A DNA stretch of 64,000 nt. Origin: Owenia fusiformis. Its lineage: Eukaryota > Annelida > Polychaeta > Sabellida > Oweniidae. The position numbers and the translations under genes are program-made. This document shows positions 44,373-57,181 of the stretch, piece after piece (position 1 is the first letter of the stretch; every line of letters starts with the position of its first letter). The DNA is taken from assembly GCA_903813345.2 (NCBI GenBank), contig CAIIXF020000006.1, positions 18,731,936-18,795,935 of the forward strand, in the 5' to 3' direction. The notes beneath the pieces are model-generated. The model was given only the letters and a program-made list of their open reading frames with translations. It did not search any database and was not told the origin of the DNA.

Positions 44373-47300
44373 TCAGATATGTAATTCTACAGAAAATGAT
44401 CAATTTGAGACATTTCTTGAAGCTGCTCGTTGGCCTGTGTTTTTGTCATGTTTGTCATGTTCTGGAGGTCGTATATCTCCGGTTTCCTTTAATAAGTATT
44501 GTTTCTGGCATAGTTCTGAGTCATTGTAAAGTGATATATGATTAATACATATGATATTATAATAAGTGAAATAACAGTGCTACAAGTGTTACAAATTAAG
44601 TATTGTTATTTGTTACCCCACCAATATTATATTAATACCCCCCCCCTCCCCCTCCACTGGCCAAGATCAGGGCAAGGCAAATGTAAATAGGCGAGCAAAA
44701 GGTCAGAGGGATATTTTGGACTCCATCTCTACAGTTTAACTTGAAAAAACGTCTAAAATCTGTTCATATATTTCCTTTAAAATTTTGGTGGGGCAATTGT
44801 TGCCTCGCCTGCATACCTCATACTCGTTTCCCAGTTTGATTTTCAACCACATGAACACATCATACCTTGGAAGTCCAAGATGGCATACTTGGCTACGTCC
44901 GTGACCTTACCTTTACCAATAATCTTGATTCAAAATCGTTGCTGATGACATTTTAGTCTGACTTTCTTCTTCGTTGTTCTCTTGGCATTTTGCATAGCTT
45001 ATATCTATTAAATAGAATGACTTTTTTCACCAACAAAAAGTGGAAATATATTGCTATCCCCGCTTTTGGGACCGTTGTTAGCCGTTCGGCGTTTAAAACA
45101 AATAAATACACTTTTGCAATTTCAATTTCAACCAGGTAGTAGTGACATTTTGCCGTGTTAAGTGCCCTGCTGTACGCTATATCGTGTGTAAGACATTTAG
45201 CATTGGAGGATAAACAAAGGATAAACAAAGGATAACAAAATCACATTCGAATTTAACAAACAATAATGCCTAACTGAGAATGTGCAAATAATAAAAAATT
45301 AAATACAAGCATCTGCTTTTACATGTACATATGCAATGGGTATATAAATATTATTCAAATGATTTACACGACAATTGATGAAGGCAAAATGTTTACAAAA
45401 TGCTTGAAGATAGAACTACAAAGACGACATCTTTCCTTCCAGGCTTAATAATAATTGCGGTTACATCTTTGGCCATTATGTTCAAATTACCTGACACAGA
45501 ACGTAAAATTAACATTAATCACGACTAAACGTCAAATTAAATTCTAACTTTTTAAACTTTAAGAACTTAATTATTTCCTCTAGTACTCTTGTACAGTTTG
45601 GAACTATGGGCCATTGTTTTGTTTATACCAAGGGGTTAAATTGTGCAATTATCGCTTCGCCATAACCCAACTATTAGAAAATGCCTCCAGAGAGGATGCG
45701 TTTAAATGATAAAAAGAACTTGAAAGTTTAATATTTGGGGTATATGCCCTGTGATGGGATCAACATTACCTTCCTCTTTTGTTATCCCACTGAACGTAGT
45801 ACGTGAGGGTAATAGAGAAGCCGTCCGTTGACGACGATGTGGTGATACCACTAAGTTGACGAAATATCATCCCACAGGTGAGACATGTAAGATGTGCATA
45901 AGAAATACGCCTTTCAACCCCAAGGCACCGAGGAAAGTCATACGCCTAATTACTACCATCATGAGAAATCGTGGCCTTCTATTAGCTTCTCTGTAGAATA
46001 TATTTCTCGTTGAAGGCAGAAAGATGTGATGGGTATCAGAATGGATTACTACTGTACTGTACTGTAAGAAAAAGACCTATTAAGCAAACGCAACAAAAAG
46101 ATAATGTCGTACTGGTTCCCGCATTAAAGCAATGTGGAGAAAATTTCTTCAAAAGGGTCGAAATCGGAAACAATAATAAAAACAATAAATATTTTTGTAT
46201 TGACTATTTAATTCTGATTTTTTATTGATGACTGTTCCTTTATTGAACAAAATTTGACGGGTGAACAAAAGCTACAATATAATATTACTAAACTTGGAAC
46301 GTCGTTTCTGCTTTACTCACAATGTTACATCATCATATTTGCATTCAAAATAGTTCATTTAGTGTCATCAAAATGCTTATAAATAAAATACTATTACATA
46401 CAATATTTCCCCTCGGTTGAACCTAGTTCTGGCACACTCAAAACATTTTGATAAGGCCTTTGGAACTTGACTCAATACCCATTCTTTAAATGACTCTTTC
46501 AATACGTACGCCATGCCTTATCTTTCTAAGATTTGATTGAAGTCGGGTTAAGTCATATTTCTATACCATTAGGTGTGTATATATATATCATTTTTATATT
46601 GTATTCATTCTTCGATAATTCCACGCAAAGTGATTTCAAAGTTTGAAAAGTTGAGCATATGAATTTTTTTCACTGGAGGGTCTGAAAACGTCTCTAAGCA
46701 AGCACATCAAGGATCATGGAGAAAATAAGACGTAGCATTACTGCCCGGGTAGAATGGAATTGCAATCAAATATTTGGAACAATGGAATTGTATCGACCCC
46801 ATTTTCCATCGATTAAACATAATCGGAACGGGATTTTAGAAAATGTTTACTCTATCAATATATTGTTTTCATAATTTCAATTGTTATGCCCACCTGACAA
46901 AATGTTTCCTACGAGAATTACATGTTCTTTTATTCTTACTAAGGATTTGAACATTCATAATTCCATTTATAATTGTTCAAACGTAATAGGTACAACCCTG
47001 TATTATTTCTGCTTTTGTCGTAATTATATAAAAGTGTTGTTGATGTTAAAGAGCGTTTCATTCATGCTACATGGAAACTAGATTATCACACCAAAATACC
47101 AAGTAAACGCAGGTTGGCCTATCCTTTGAAGTTATTCAGTTCTTGATTTCTCAAATCATTTTCAACTAATAGGAGCTCTGTATGGATCGTTGTATATCGT
47201 AAGTAAGACATAAATAGTATTATTCTCATAAAAAGTTTAGATTACATTTCACAAAATAAAGCGATATGAAGTGAACCTATTTTAGATCTTGATAAATTCC

Positions 47301-48945
47301 TATTATATTGGTGTTAATGTCAAAATATATATTAACTAAACAGATGAAAAGTGAGCTCAAAGAAAGTTGCCTTAATACGAAGTTAATTCAAATGCTGGAA
47401 AAATTAACTGATTGAATAGGCCAGAAAAATCATATGTTTGTCTGTGTCATAAAACACATCGTAAAAGATGTTAACTGACTAATGGCTTGGTCATGTTTTT
47501 GACATATGGTGGAAAAAACGTTTGGTTTTATGAGTTTAACATCCTTTTAGCCGTTGGTTATGTGTAAAACATCTATCACCGCACAGGTTAAATTCAATTA
47601 AACAGTAGCAACCATGTTCATCAAATAAAAATAACATTGAAATGATATAAAAAAGTAATAAAATTCAAAAATCAAAAACACTTCAAATTTAAGTCCAGGC
47701 TGACACCCAACATTTTTACGCTCTTTCCCTTAAAACGCTAATCAAAATGTCCTTCGTCAAAACCAATAATCCGTATTAAAACTATGCCAGTAGCATATCC
47801 TAAAATAAGAAGAGAAGACAAAAAGAAGTCATTGTAACAGGTCACGAGTGTTCAAACAAAAACTCGGGCAATCAATCAACATGCACTCGAATTCATCAGC
47901 AAGAAGAGAGAATGTACGTGTAGGTTCTTGGGTCTCGTGTTCCTACATTGGATTCACTTTTATCACATCTTTCTGTTGTACATCTCGCAACATGATCTGA
48001 TATAAGAAAACTTGGTTCGTGTTCTGATTGTATGAGTTACAACATATCAATCACAAGGTATATTTATCGCCCCCAATGTCCGTACGTTCATTATAGGTAT
48101 CATGTGTACTCTGATGTCAAACGCGCAGTGATTACTGCCCGTACTGAGTCTAGCTTACAGAGAAGGCTTTGGACCATCCTTCAAGAATCCCCACAAATGA
48201 ACAATTGTTGCATACTCTTCCGAGTGATGCTTATTCAAAGAGACGTCAAAATGATTTATATCAAAGAGGCACTATCACGACAATAATGCTCTATGACACC
48301 GGTTGACACAACCCTGGTGTCAAATACCAGTCGTGTCACATTTAATTCAGATATATGTTTTCTAAAACTATCAATTACATGTTTGAATTCTTTAATTTTT
48401 ATACACGAACAACGTCGATTCTATCGCTTTTTGATTATTTCCGCCTGTGTGCCTTTATTTTTAGCTCTATACAGGGAATATTGTGCCCATTATAATTGCA
48501 TTTATAGTTAGGGTGGGACTCGTGTATTTTCGGCTTCAAGGCAATCTATATCGCATTTAAGGAAATGTGTATTTTCAACGCTGAGACTGGTCGTCTGCAC
48601 GCAATTTGATTCACAGCTTCATTCCAAATCAGGAGGTTTAGTATTTTCATTCCTTTACGTGAAATGCAGTGGAATAAAATGACATTAGTAGAGAACAGTA
48701 GAAAAAGTTAAATTAACAATATGATTGTACTGAAATGAAAGAACAATATATACATATTTCGGATACTTAATAGAAGAGTTCAAATCTTTTACATTACCAA
48801 CGTGATCTAAATCAAGGTAGGTAATACGATATTTGGACGATTTGGATTTTGGAAAAACTAAAAATGTGAATAAAACAGATTGATCTAATAGTTTAGTCAT
48901 TTAAACGGCATACGTTTATTACCTTTTAATTTAATCAGGAAGCGT
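44373..48945. other. No gene seen
   Basis: AT-rich DNA with a C-rich run at about 44639..44654, a three-copy GGATAAACAAA run at about 45205..45235 and a TATATATATAT patch near 46577. Open frames such as 48032..48286 (+) and 44953..45228 (-) show no recognised similarity or splice support. Confidence 0.35.
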
Positions 48946-49143
48946 GAGATATAAAAGAGTAAAATAGTATATCTAATGGTAAGTCTCTCGAGTAGCGTTT
49001 GTGACATCATGATAAACCATGACATCTCATTTCTTCTCAGCCCTGAGATATAAAAGAGTAAAATAGTATATCTAATGGTAAGTCTCTCGAGTAGCGTTTG
49101 TGACATCATGATAAACCATGACATCTCATTTCTTCTCAGCCCT
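48946..49143. repeat. 99-bp tandem duplication, part of an inverted pair
   Basis: GAGATATAAAAGAGTAAAAT at 48946 repeats at 49045; each unit ends GACATCTCATTTCTTCTCAG then CCCTG. The second unit continues into TTTCAGGTGAAACAGAAAGA. This end is repeated inverted at 50236..50307. Confidence 0.8.
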
Positions 49144-49144
49144 G

Positions 49145-50083
49145 GGATGTTTCAGGTGAAACAGAAAGATGCTATGAGTATCAGCATGCGTTTGTGATAG
49201 GAAATAGAAAGTGAACATCTGTAAATCCGTGAGGCTTCTCCCTCGGGACTTACTGGGACACGATTGATTTTACTACTTCATGTAACTTCCACAAAAATAA
49301 AAAGCACGTTAATGCCTCTTTCACATTTGATTACGACGACCGCACAGCGGCTATAGCTTTCCAAAATCGAGAGTTTGCAGCAAAAAAATATAGGGATAGG
49401 TTAAATCATACTTTCTGTATTGTAAAATATGCAACTTGGGGACGTCTAAAACGGTTAAGTGTAAAAACTCATCAAACTCTAGAAAAGGTTTTTCATAAAC
49501 TATTCATGAGTTTTCCTTTTGTGTAGCACTATCAATTAAAAAACAGATGTCCACCTCGTAATTGAATATCCAAGTGTTTTGGAATAATTAAAACCAAAAT
49601 ATGTAGAGACAAACTGACAAGTGCTCACTCCAACAAAAAGAAGCCATATTTTGATAATGATGGTGTTAATTTATGATGTCATTTATGTGATGTCAAACTG
49701 TCTAAGTGTCATGGTGGCCTGATTATCGAGATATGAAGGCACTGTGACTTGACCATAAGGTATCATTATCCAATATACGAATAGAATTGTGATCAGATTA
49801 TCTAGATATATGTGACACTGTGACCTGATTATAAGATAGGAATATCACTGTGACCTGATTATGAAGATAAGATATGGTATTGTAAATTAAAATGTAAAAT
49901 AGAATCTAATATTACTTCAAAGTAGTGAAGTTCATGTTATCGAACAGCTTGAATCAGAGACATTATATTGTTTTATATCTCTCTGCTTGAATTGAGTGTG
50001 CTCGTGTAACGCTTGTTGAAGCAGTGATCTTAGATAATCTCATAATTCGCGATGGATCAAAAAATTAGGATCAGTTTACTTAC
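49145..50083. other. No gene seen
   Basis: Includes degenerate repeats of CACTGTGACCTGATTAT (about 49738..49870, three to four copies). Nothing coding. Confidence 0.4.
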
Positions 50084-50159
50084 CATTCAAGTATTCCAAT
50101 TTGGCAGTAATTTGTCGATTAAGAGATTTGTGTGTGTTGACTTGTCCAAGGATAGAAAG
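50084..50159 (-). CDS. Candidate internal exon of an unrecognised minus-strand gene
   Basis: On the minus strand, acceptor CAGTTTACAG and donor GTAAGT (ACTTAC at 50078..50083) enclose 76 bases that are open throughout: LSILGQVNTHKSLNRQITAK then LEYLN plus one base of the next codon. The sequence looks like an amphipathic helix of a real protein. Joined to an acceptor at 39562 it would read on in frame to the terminal segment at 39420, but that link spans 10 kb and is unproven. Family not recognised. Confidence 0.4.
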
Positions 50160-50235
50160 CTGTAAACTGACACGAATTGATAATTAAAAGTACATACTTG
50201 GCTCAATTTGTTACCTTGGTTGGGTCTAGATCATT

Positions 50236-50307
50236 CTGATACATAGCATCTTTCTGTTTCACATGAAACAGGGCTGAGAAGAAATGAGATGTCATGGTTT
50301 ATCATGA
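50236..50307. repeat. Inverted partner of the 48946 repeat
   Basis: TAGCATCTTTCTGTTTCAC then CAGGGCTGAGAAGAAATGAG and ATGTCATGGTTTATCATGAT is the complement of 49097..49185. With 48946..49185 it brackets about 1.05 kb as a possible foldback element, which includes the exon candidate at 50084. Confidence 0.65.
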
Positions 50308-51200
50308 TGGGTCTGGATAAAAAAAACATTTTCGACTAACGTCACCTACACCCACATGACCTTGATCTCATCGTGTGACGTTGACGGCATACCAAACGTA
50401 AACGTTTTGACTAAAAGTTAACATGATCCGACTTCGTCATATACTCTTGGTGGATCGATCGTGTTTCTTTGAGTAAAATCGTTCTCCGTCTGTGAAACGA
50501 TTTGCAGGACTGAATCGCCCAATAGCAGACCACACACTCGTTGCATTTGATACTAGACTTAAACTTAAAATAAAAAGTTGCATACAATAAACTCGTGCGT
50601 GATTTCAATGAGTCTGGTGCTTTAACAATTAAGTATTAGTAATCGCTATTTGCAATATTGGTGGTCTAGTTTTTTATCATTATTTCAAATGCTGGTTGAT
50701 TATGACGTTTTGTTATTTTCTGAATATTATTAACTTCCAAGGCACGAATTGAATCAGTTGGGTACATCAATAGTTGCGTGTTCTAGAGATCGATTCATTA
50801 GTCTGAATTGAACAGATATCGTGCAGATAATTAGGAAAAGTTCGATGTGCGTTACTGCATTGAGTAATCGTGATGATACCGAGTAGAAATAAATAATTGA
50901 TAATAAAATACCAAAATCCCCATATATGTGCCACAATATTGATAATTATCATTTGGATAAAGTTAACATCCTTAGGTGGCCAAAACTATATGAAAATCAA
51001 CTCTTCGATTCAACATTTTTGAAGGAAATCAAAAGGGGAACGCAAAAAGCAGACAGCACTTTAAAAATGGGAAGATGTGCATTATTGATACGACATGATG
51101 TAACTATCACCATGGTCCCTGATCATGACTAATATACAATCAAAACAAGGTATTTCCCTGGGAAAGAACAGATAAAGTGTTCACCTGATGTTTTCTACAG
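50308..51200. other. No gene seen
   Basis: AT-rich; a 68-residue frame at 50926..51132 has no splice support or similarity. Ends in ATGTTTTCTACAG. Confidence 0.35.
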
Positions 51201-51362
51201 GTTAATGGAAGTTGCGGCATCAGGGATGATCGGAGAAAAGATATGAAAGTGAAACGAAAATCAAGGTTAAAATTTTCTAATTCCAGAAACAGTGGGTCTT
51301 TTTGTTGGATTGATGATACAGAAGCTGGTGAGAGGAACGAGGCAGAATCTATGTTAAAATTG
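51201..51362 (+). CDS. Candidate internal exon of an unrecognised plus-strand gene
   Basis: 162 bases (54 codons, phase 0 at both ends) between acceptor TGATGTTTTCTACAG and donor GTAAGT at 51363. It reads VNGSCGIRDDRRKDMKVKRK, then a Lys/Arg/Ser-rich part and SFCWIDDTEAGERNEAESML. The first half is strongly basic, the second acidic. No domain recognised. The minus strand is also open here (51140..51436), so the call rests on the splice sites. No partner exon was found. Confidence 0.38.
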
Positions 51363-51368
51363 GTAAGT

Positions 51369-54300
51369 ATTCGATTAAGCTTATGAATAGTACTACTGAT
51401 AAAAAGCTGATCCTTTACTATATGATGGCGTCTCATTCAGGAGAGGGAGAAGGTCAAATCAAATGATGTAATATATTAGGTTAGTTTACCATGCGCGTTA
51501 ACTCGACGAAGTTATAAACTCAGACGAATGCAAGGGGTAGGGTTGTTGGGCTTGGAGAGTGGTCATATGTTTATTGTGTGTAAGGTGGGAGAACTCGTTT
51601 TTCATTAATATAAGAAAATAATAAGTTGCTGCAGCATTCACATTTTTGAACAGCATGACAATAAAATACACGTATACGAACTCCACATAAATTGGCTTAC
51701 AATTATTTTACTATATCAACCTCATTGCATGAGAATTCTAATTTTTCGGTTATTTCAAGCTGAATATTTTATCAAACATTTACCCTGTCAGGGTAAATTG
51801 GTTTGATCTTGTGGCAGTATATGTTTTTGGTGGCAAACATTGTGGGAATACGTCGTTAATGATAGCTTTGTTTTACACCTGTCAGGTCTAATTACATTCC
51901 ACAGTTACGTAAGTGCCACTGTCGTAATGTTTCCAATACCAAAATACATTCTTTGCCAAATACCTGGGGGAAAATATGATAGAGATATCATGATCTGAAA
52001 TTGAGAAAATGAAACAAAATGGAAAATTTAAAAGCACAAAAAATCATCTTTATTTTTCGACCATTTCGGATTTTTGCTTCCATTCAAAATTGGCCATGGG
52101 TATAAATTGATAAAAATCAAAAGTCTCACATAAAGTGAACGAGCAGACCAATCAACTCTCAGTTAATATACTTTTATTTGTAAATATCATAATTGATTGT
52201 TTTCAAAACATGATTGTAATCGTTATCTTATCTCATGCTAATGAGATTAGTAATGTTCGTCAATGCATCATATTTACAGTCAAACGCATAATATCATGAA
52301 AATCTAGCCAAATCGGCTAAATTTTAGCCATTTCCTAGGGCTGTGCATTGGAGTGTAATCACTATACTTAGACACGTCTGGTCAATGATATTGCAATTAA
52401 ATTGACAGAAAATATGATTAACTTTTATTTTCAATTCAATTATAAGTATCTCATTTTAATAGGCTAATCGTCGTGGAGGTCCAAGAGCTCGAATATCCAA
52501 GAGGTTATTGTTATTTCTAGGGTCACTGATTGATAATATTTCATTTTGGTGATAAAATGAAATTCTTTACCGACATTCATTATCAGATCAAATTAATGGA
52601 TGTTGTGCTAAAAAGATTTCTATATAAAATTTCGAAATTCCTTCCATGTCGACATTCCCTCAAAGACGTCACGGTCGGTGAAAACCAAATATGTTACTCT
52701 TGCATGGATATCACGTGACAACCAGAGAAATATAATAACAGGTTTATATGTCTCTGGTTAAACTAACTTCATCATCGCGTATCTTGACAAAGAGTGAACT
52801 AAGAAAGAAGCAGGAACATATACTAACGCCTAAAGAAAATGCTTAACTTTATTTTAAATTATGAGAGAAATTGCGATGAATATCCCGGGATGAATATTAG
52901 CCTCTATCAGACGACATTTCGTCTGCGCTCTAAGAGTTGTTGGTATCATACATCAGTGTCACTTGTCACATTCTATAAAATAACATTTAAATAAACATCA
53001 TCTCTTATTGATTCTTCATAATAGTATCATTTTAAGACTACAATTATAAAGATGCCACTTGGTCCCAATAGCCCCAGGAAAAGTAAAACTTTCGAAATGG
53101 AAATTCTAAAATAGGTAGATCCATAGACAAATATTCACACTTGTCGATCTCGAATGAGCATCATTTAAACCAAAACGTGAGGCTAGGTGAGTTGTATCTA
53201 CTTCTACGGTTAATAGGGGTTATGGTGTTGTTTTGTTCTTCTAATGTCGTCTTTTATGATTTCTCATCTCTTGACTTGGTCTCATAGGGATGAGACTTTA
53301 GCAAGACACCGTCTCAAGTTTTATTTGTATAATGGAACGACTTGTTGACAATCTAGGGCGTCTCACTTACCCGAAACTCAGCTTCACGTATGTCAACATG
53401 TAAAGCGTCGTTATCAATTATTGTAATACACATATTAAGTACTAATCTTATTAGATACAAATGTAGGATCGTGTTTACTAGTTTTACATTTCAAATAAAC
53501 GTATTTGAGTCCAAAATGACATATAATCGCATTAATCCGCGATGTCAATCGTCATAGGTTCCCATTAATCGCCACATGAGCTGCATTAAATGTCGTAATA
53601 TATGTAGCTTTTTATACAAATTGGAAATAGCAAAATGACATCCAAATTGTTAAACCACATGTGAATTATCGTTAGAACATTATATTTAAGTGGAGCATCG
53701 ATAATGTTTCTGAATTAAATTTGACCAGTACGTTGTAAAATTTATTTTTCTATTATCTTAATGATAGTCGATGACGCATCATCATTCGTGTTATTCTGTT
53801 ATTAGCGAGATGGTTTCATTTGCGATTGCATGGGACTGTCACTTGGATAAAATCGCTACGCTATAAGGTACGTAAGCAGACGCCTTTTATAATATTAATT
53901 AATTGACCTTTCACATATTCCCTTTTAGTAAGGAATTTAATAAAAAATTAAGGAAATTAGTAATTTCAGGTTTTATTTATTTAGGTTTTTCTAAAGGAAA
54001 ATGCTATATATTTTCTGACATTTTCTCCATTCATTTAAAAATAAATTGCGGTTTGTTAAAATGTCTGATTATGAACTGGATTTTTGTTTGGTGTGATTGT
54101 GGTTTTCGAAAACGATGTTAAAGGTTTAAAGTATGCTATTATGTCACTATAACATGTGGTTACATATTGTTATAGTCAGCTTTTGTGACTGGCGCGATCG
54201 GCATTGATATTAAACGTCGACGTTCCGCGTCCATTCTGATACTCAGACCATCTCTGCTATGCACAAGAAGGACACTGAGAGAAGGCTGTGATATCTCACG

Positions 54301-56505
54301 ATGTTCCGCGTCTGTGATAAATTGTTATTACATTTTTGTAATAACAACTTTGATGTGACATTCTATCATGTTACTGCATGTGTAATGCCAGGATGTTTTT
54401 GCGTTTCAAGTGTTGCTCTTTGTGCATTTCAATCGTCTTGTTTTGGTATGAGAGGATTACTTTGTTTGCATTTTCAAAGACGTGACACTGTTGTTTGTTT
54501 ACATACATATATTTTTGTTTTTTGCGTGGCTATGCATGTTTCAGCATCTTTATCCATCATTAAATGTTCAGCTATTTTAACCTTACATTGAGAAGTTTAA
54601 TGTGGTACATCTTAAGCTTACGCTATCTTTTTTTAACATACTTTGGCTTGTGTAATATATGGAGAGTTATTATACGGAGGAACTTACAAAGGAGCTCGAT
54701 GCAAGCCCCGGGGTTAGAATTTTGATTCCAGTTTTACAAACGCCATTGTCAAGTGGTGTATTGTATTTTCAAAGATATGGCGTTAATGTTTGACTTGAAG
54801 CTTTCTACGATTTGTAATTGTTTACATTTTACGAAGTTCTTTGTACCCCAGATGATGCCTTTGAGCTTTGAAATGCCGATGGTAAGTTTTGTTTATTTCA
54901 AACGTCATCGTCAGTTGTCAGTTGTTGTATAGTGTTAAGTGTGTGATAAGTACCTCCACTTTAGTACACTCTCACATTCTCATGCCCCTCCTGTTATCTT
55001 TGGCCTGGATATTTTATGGAAATATAGATTAGAAACAATCATATGTACTTCACAGTTTAAGTGACATTTAAACATCTGGTGAAATGACCCCCTAGTTACG
55101 CCGTTTCGCTTTGACTTATTTGACCTTGACCTATCTAATGAAAAAAACGTTCTTTCGATTCATACTGAAATTGATATCATTTGCAAAATAAAATTCAAAA
55201 GATTCAGGTATTACGGTTGGTAGCTTGATATTCTAGTGTCCCGAGTGAAGATGCATTTCATTTCGCCACGGGGGTGTAACGGCCAGACTAAGTGAACAAT
55301 GTCTCATGCCCGTAACTAGAATTACACATATGACGTAGTCTAACGCTTCTTTCAAGGAAATCTTCAGGGGCATTTCTGCATATGACAGTGTACAAATACG
55401 ATTAACTTTTCTTCTTGGTTTCCTTTAACATTTCAATTTATTTTCAATATATAAGAACACAAACATTAGATTTGACATTTCTCTAATGGGTTATTTGGCC
55501 CTGATCCTTCTATTGTGTTTTCAACAATTCCTTGTGCTTCCTAGACTGCTAAAGCCCCATCATGACACGACAGTCTTATCAGAAAATAACGTGTATATAT
55601 TTTCATTATATCAAAATATAATAAGTGTAGTGACTGGCCCCTCGACTCTGCGTCTCGTGTTACGTCTAAGATCAATATCCCCCACACGCAAAACTTCAGG
55701 GTGTTCACTCTTAAAACGCAAAATAGAGTGTGATAGAGTGAAATCGGCGGGTAATAAAATATACATACATGTTGCGGATACTCCCAATTGCATAGAAATG
55801 TAAGAAGATCGGATACTTTAATCAATTTTTCGAGAGAATATCATGAAATAAGTATGACCAAAAGGAATAGTTTCAGGATGTGTATCCTTATAAAAGATAA
55901 TAAAACAGTGTTTGACATTTCATTTCTTATCTCCAGTTCAATTGTGTTGATATCAAAATTCAATTCAAATTCATATTTTCTTTTCTTCAAATACTGTTAG
56001 GCATATAATCACATTAAAAATAGATTAAAGGTATGTTTTACAAAATCTTTTGAACTGATCTGGTTGAGTACTGGAAAAATCCCGAACGGATAACAGTAAA
56101 CGTGGTAAGTCCCTAACTTATATCAAACAATAATATTATCAAAGAACGAAGTCTGATGAAAAGTAGATCAAAGCAGATTTATGTATAAGTTGTGATAAGT
56201 TTCGTAAACTACAATCAGTTGATTGATTTCAAATGATAAGTTGTTAAACTAGCAATCTTATAATACCAGGGTAGGGATGAAAGCGTGGCGGGTCTCCATT
56301 GACCAACAGAGACCCACACCGGGAAAGTTTGTAAGAAACTGTGAAACTTCAGCGACAACTGGTTCCCTATGGTTCGTAATTAGTCTCTGGTGTTTGTAAT
56401 TGGGTTTCTTAAAGACAATAAGCCGTTAGATTGCTATTGTGAAGACCCGTGATATGACAGTGATATTTTATACAAAAAGTTTGCAAGTGTCAAACCAAAC
56501 CAGAC
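51369..56505. other. No gene seen
   Basis: AT-rich. Weak signals only: a 30-base open stretch between a CCCCAG acceptor and GTAAGT at about 54878; a GTGAGT near 53186; and a 105-residue frame at 55486..55803 with a signal-peptide-like start but a comparable frame on the other strand. None can be supported. Confidence 0.35.
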
Positions 56506-56513
56506 TATAAAAC
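56506..56513 (+). promoter_or_regulatory. Candidate TATA box (TATAAAAC)
   Basis: TATAAAAC about 107 bases upstream of the ATG of the exon candidate at 56620. No clear initiator. Confidence 0.22.
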
Positions 56514-56619
56514 TAAAGCTTACATCTGGTTTAGCCATTTAAAAGACAAACGTCAGAGTGGAAAGACCTATAGGGAAAAATAAGGATATTACGTGGACTT
56601 TTATTGATGATCTTATACA

Positions 56620-56679
56620 ATGACATCCAAAACAATGATAACGAGAAAGCTCACTAAGTCCATAAAACTCGCTGAAAAA
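56620..56679 (+). CDS. Candidate first coding exon
   Basis: ATG to a GTAAGT donor at 56680: 20 codons in phase 0, MTSKTMITRKLTKSIKLAEK. Basic and helix-like; no family recognised. Supported only by the TATA-like sequence upstream and the donor. It may be chance. Confidence 0.25.
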
Positions 56680-57128
56680 GTAAGTTATTTATTGTTTACT
56701 ACAACGGTTGTCATTTGACATTTATGTTTATTTGAACCTTAAAAGATGCTTTTGAATGCGTTTATTTCTTCAAAACACAATTATAGGCCAAGGTCAAGTT
56801 AAGTGAGAAATGGCTTTTGATTCATTGACAAATAAACTTTATTTTCGTTGTAATTTCAATTATGAATCGTTGATGCGATTGGCATTCACTTAAAAAATAC
56901 TTTCACTTATTCATTGGGGCAACTCTGCAAGAAACATCTGCCTCTTCGTTTAATTTGGCGGTTTTTTAAGTGATGCTTGTCGGAATCCATCTGGTAAGTG
57001 CAACTTTAAGATAAAGAGACAACATTTAATTTCAAGATATCAGCATTCACTTTTATATTTCACTGATAACTGTTATGTAATAATGTCATCGAAACGTCAA
57101 AGGTTTATATTGTTTTGAATGTGCGTGG

Positions 57129-57181
57129 CTAGTCTTGCTTCAAGACCCTGGACTATCTATAGGGTCTTGAAGCAAGACTAG
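57129..57181. repeat. Perfect 21-bp inverted repeat hairpin
   Basis: CTAGTCTTGCTTCAAGACCC plus T at 57129..57149 and its exact complement at 57161..57181 around an 11-base loop. GTGCGT occurs outside each arm. Too short for a typical animal miRNA precursor; more likely a tiny palindromic repeat. Confidence 0.8.

Noticed and set aside
54850-54880. 30-base micro-exon between CCCCAG and GTAAGT
   Set aside because: Too short to judge; no flanking exon, and the interior is only MMPLSFEMPM.
55486-55803. 105-residue frame with a signal-peptide-like N-terminus
   Set aside because: The opposite strand has a comparable frame, there is no recognisable mature domain, and no promoter or splice support was found.
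57129-57181. Animal microRNA precursor
   Set aside because: The stem is only 21 bp and perfectly paired, with no room for a flanking basal stem; an ordinary precursor would be longer with bulges.
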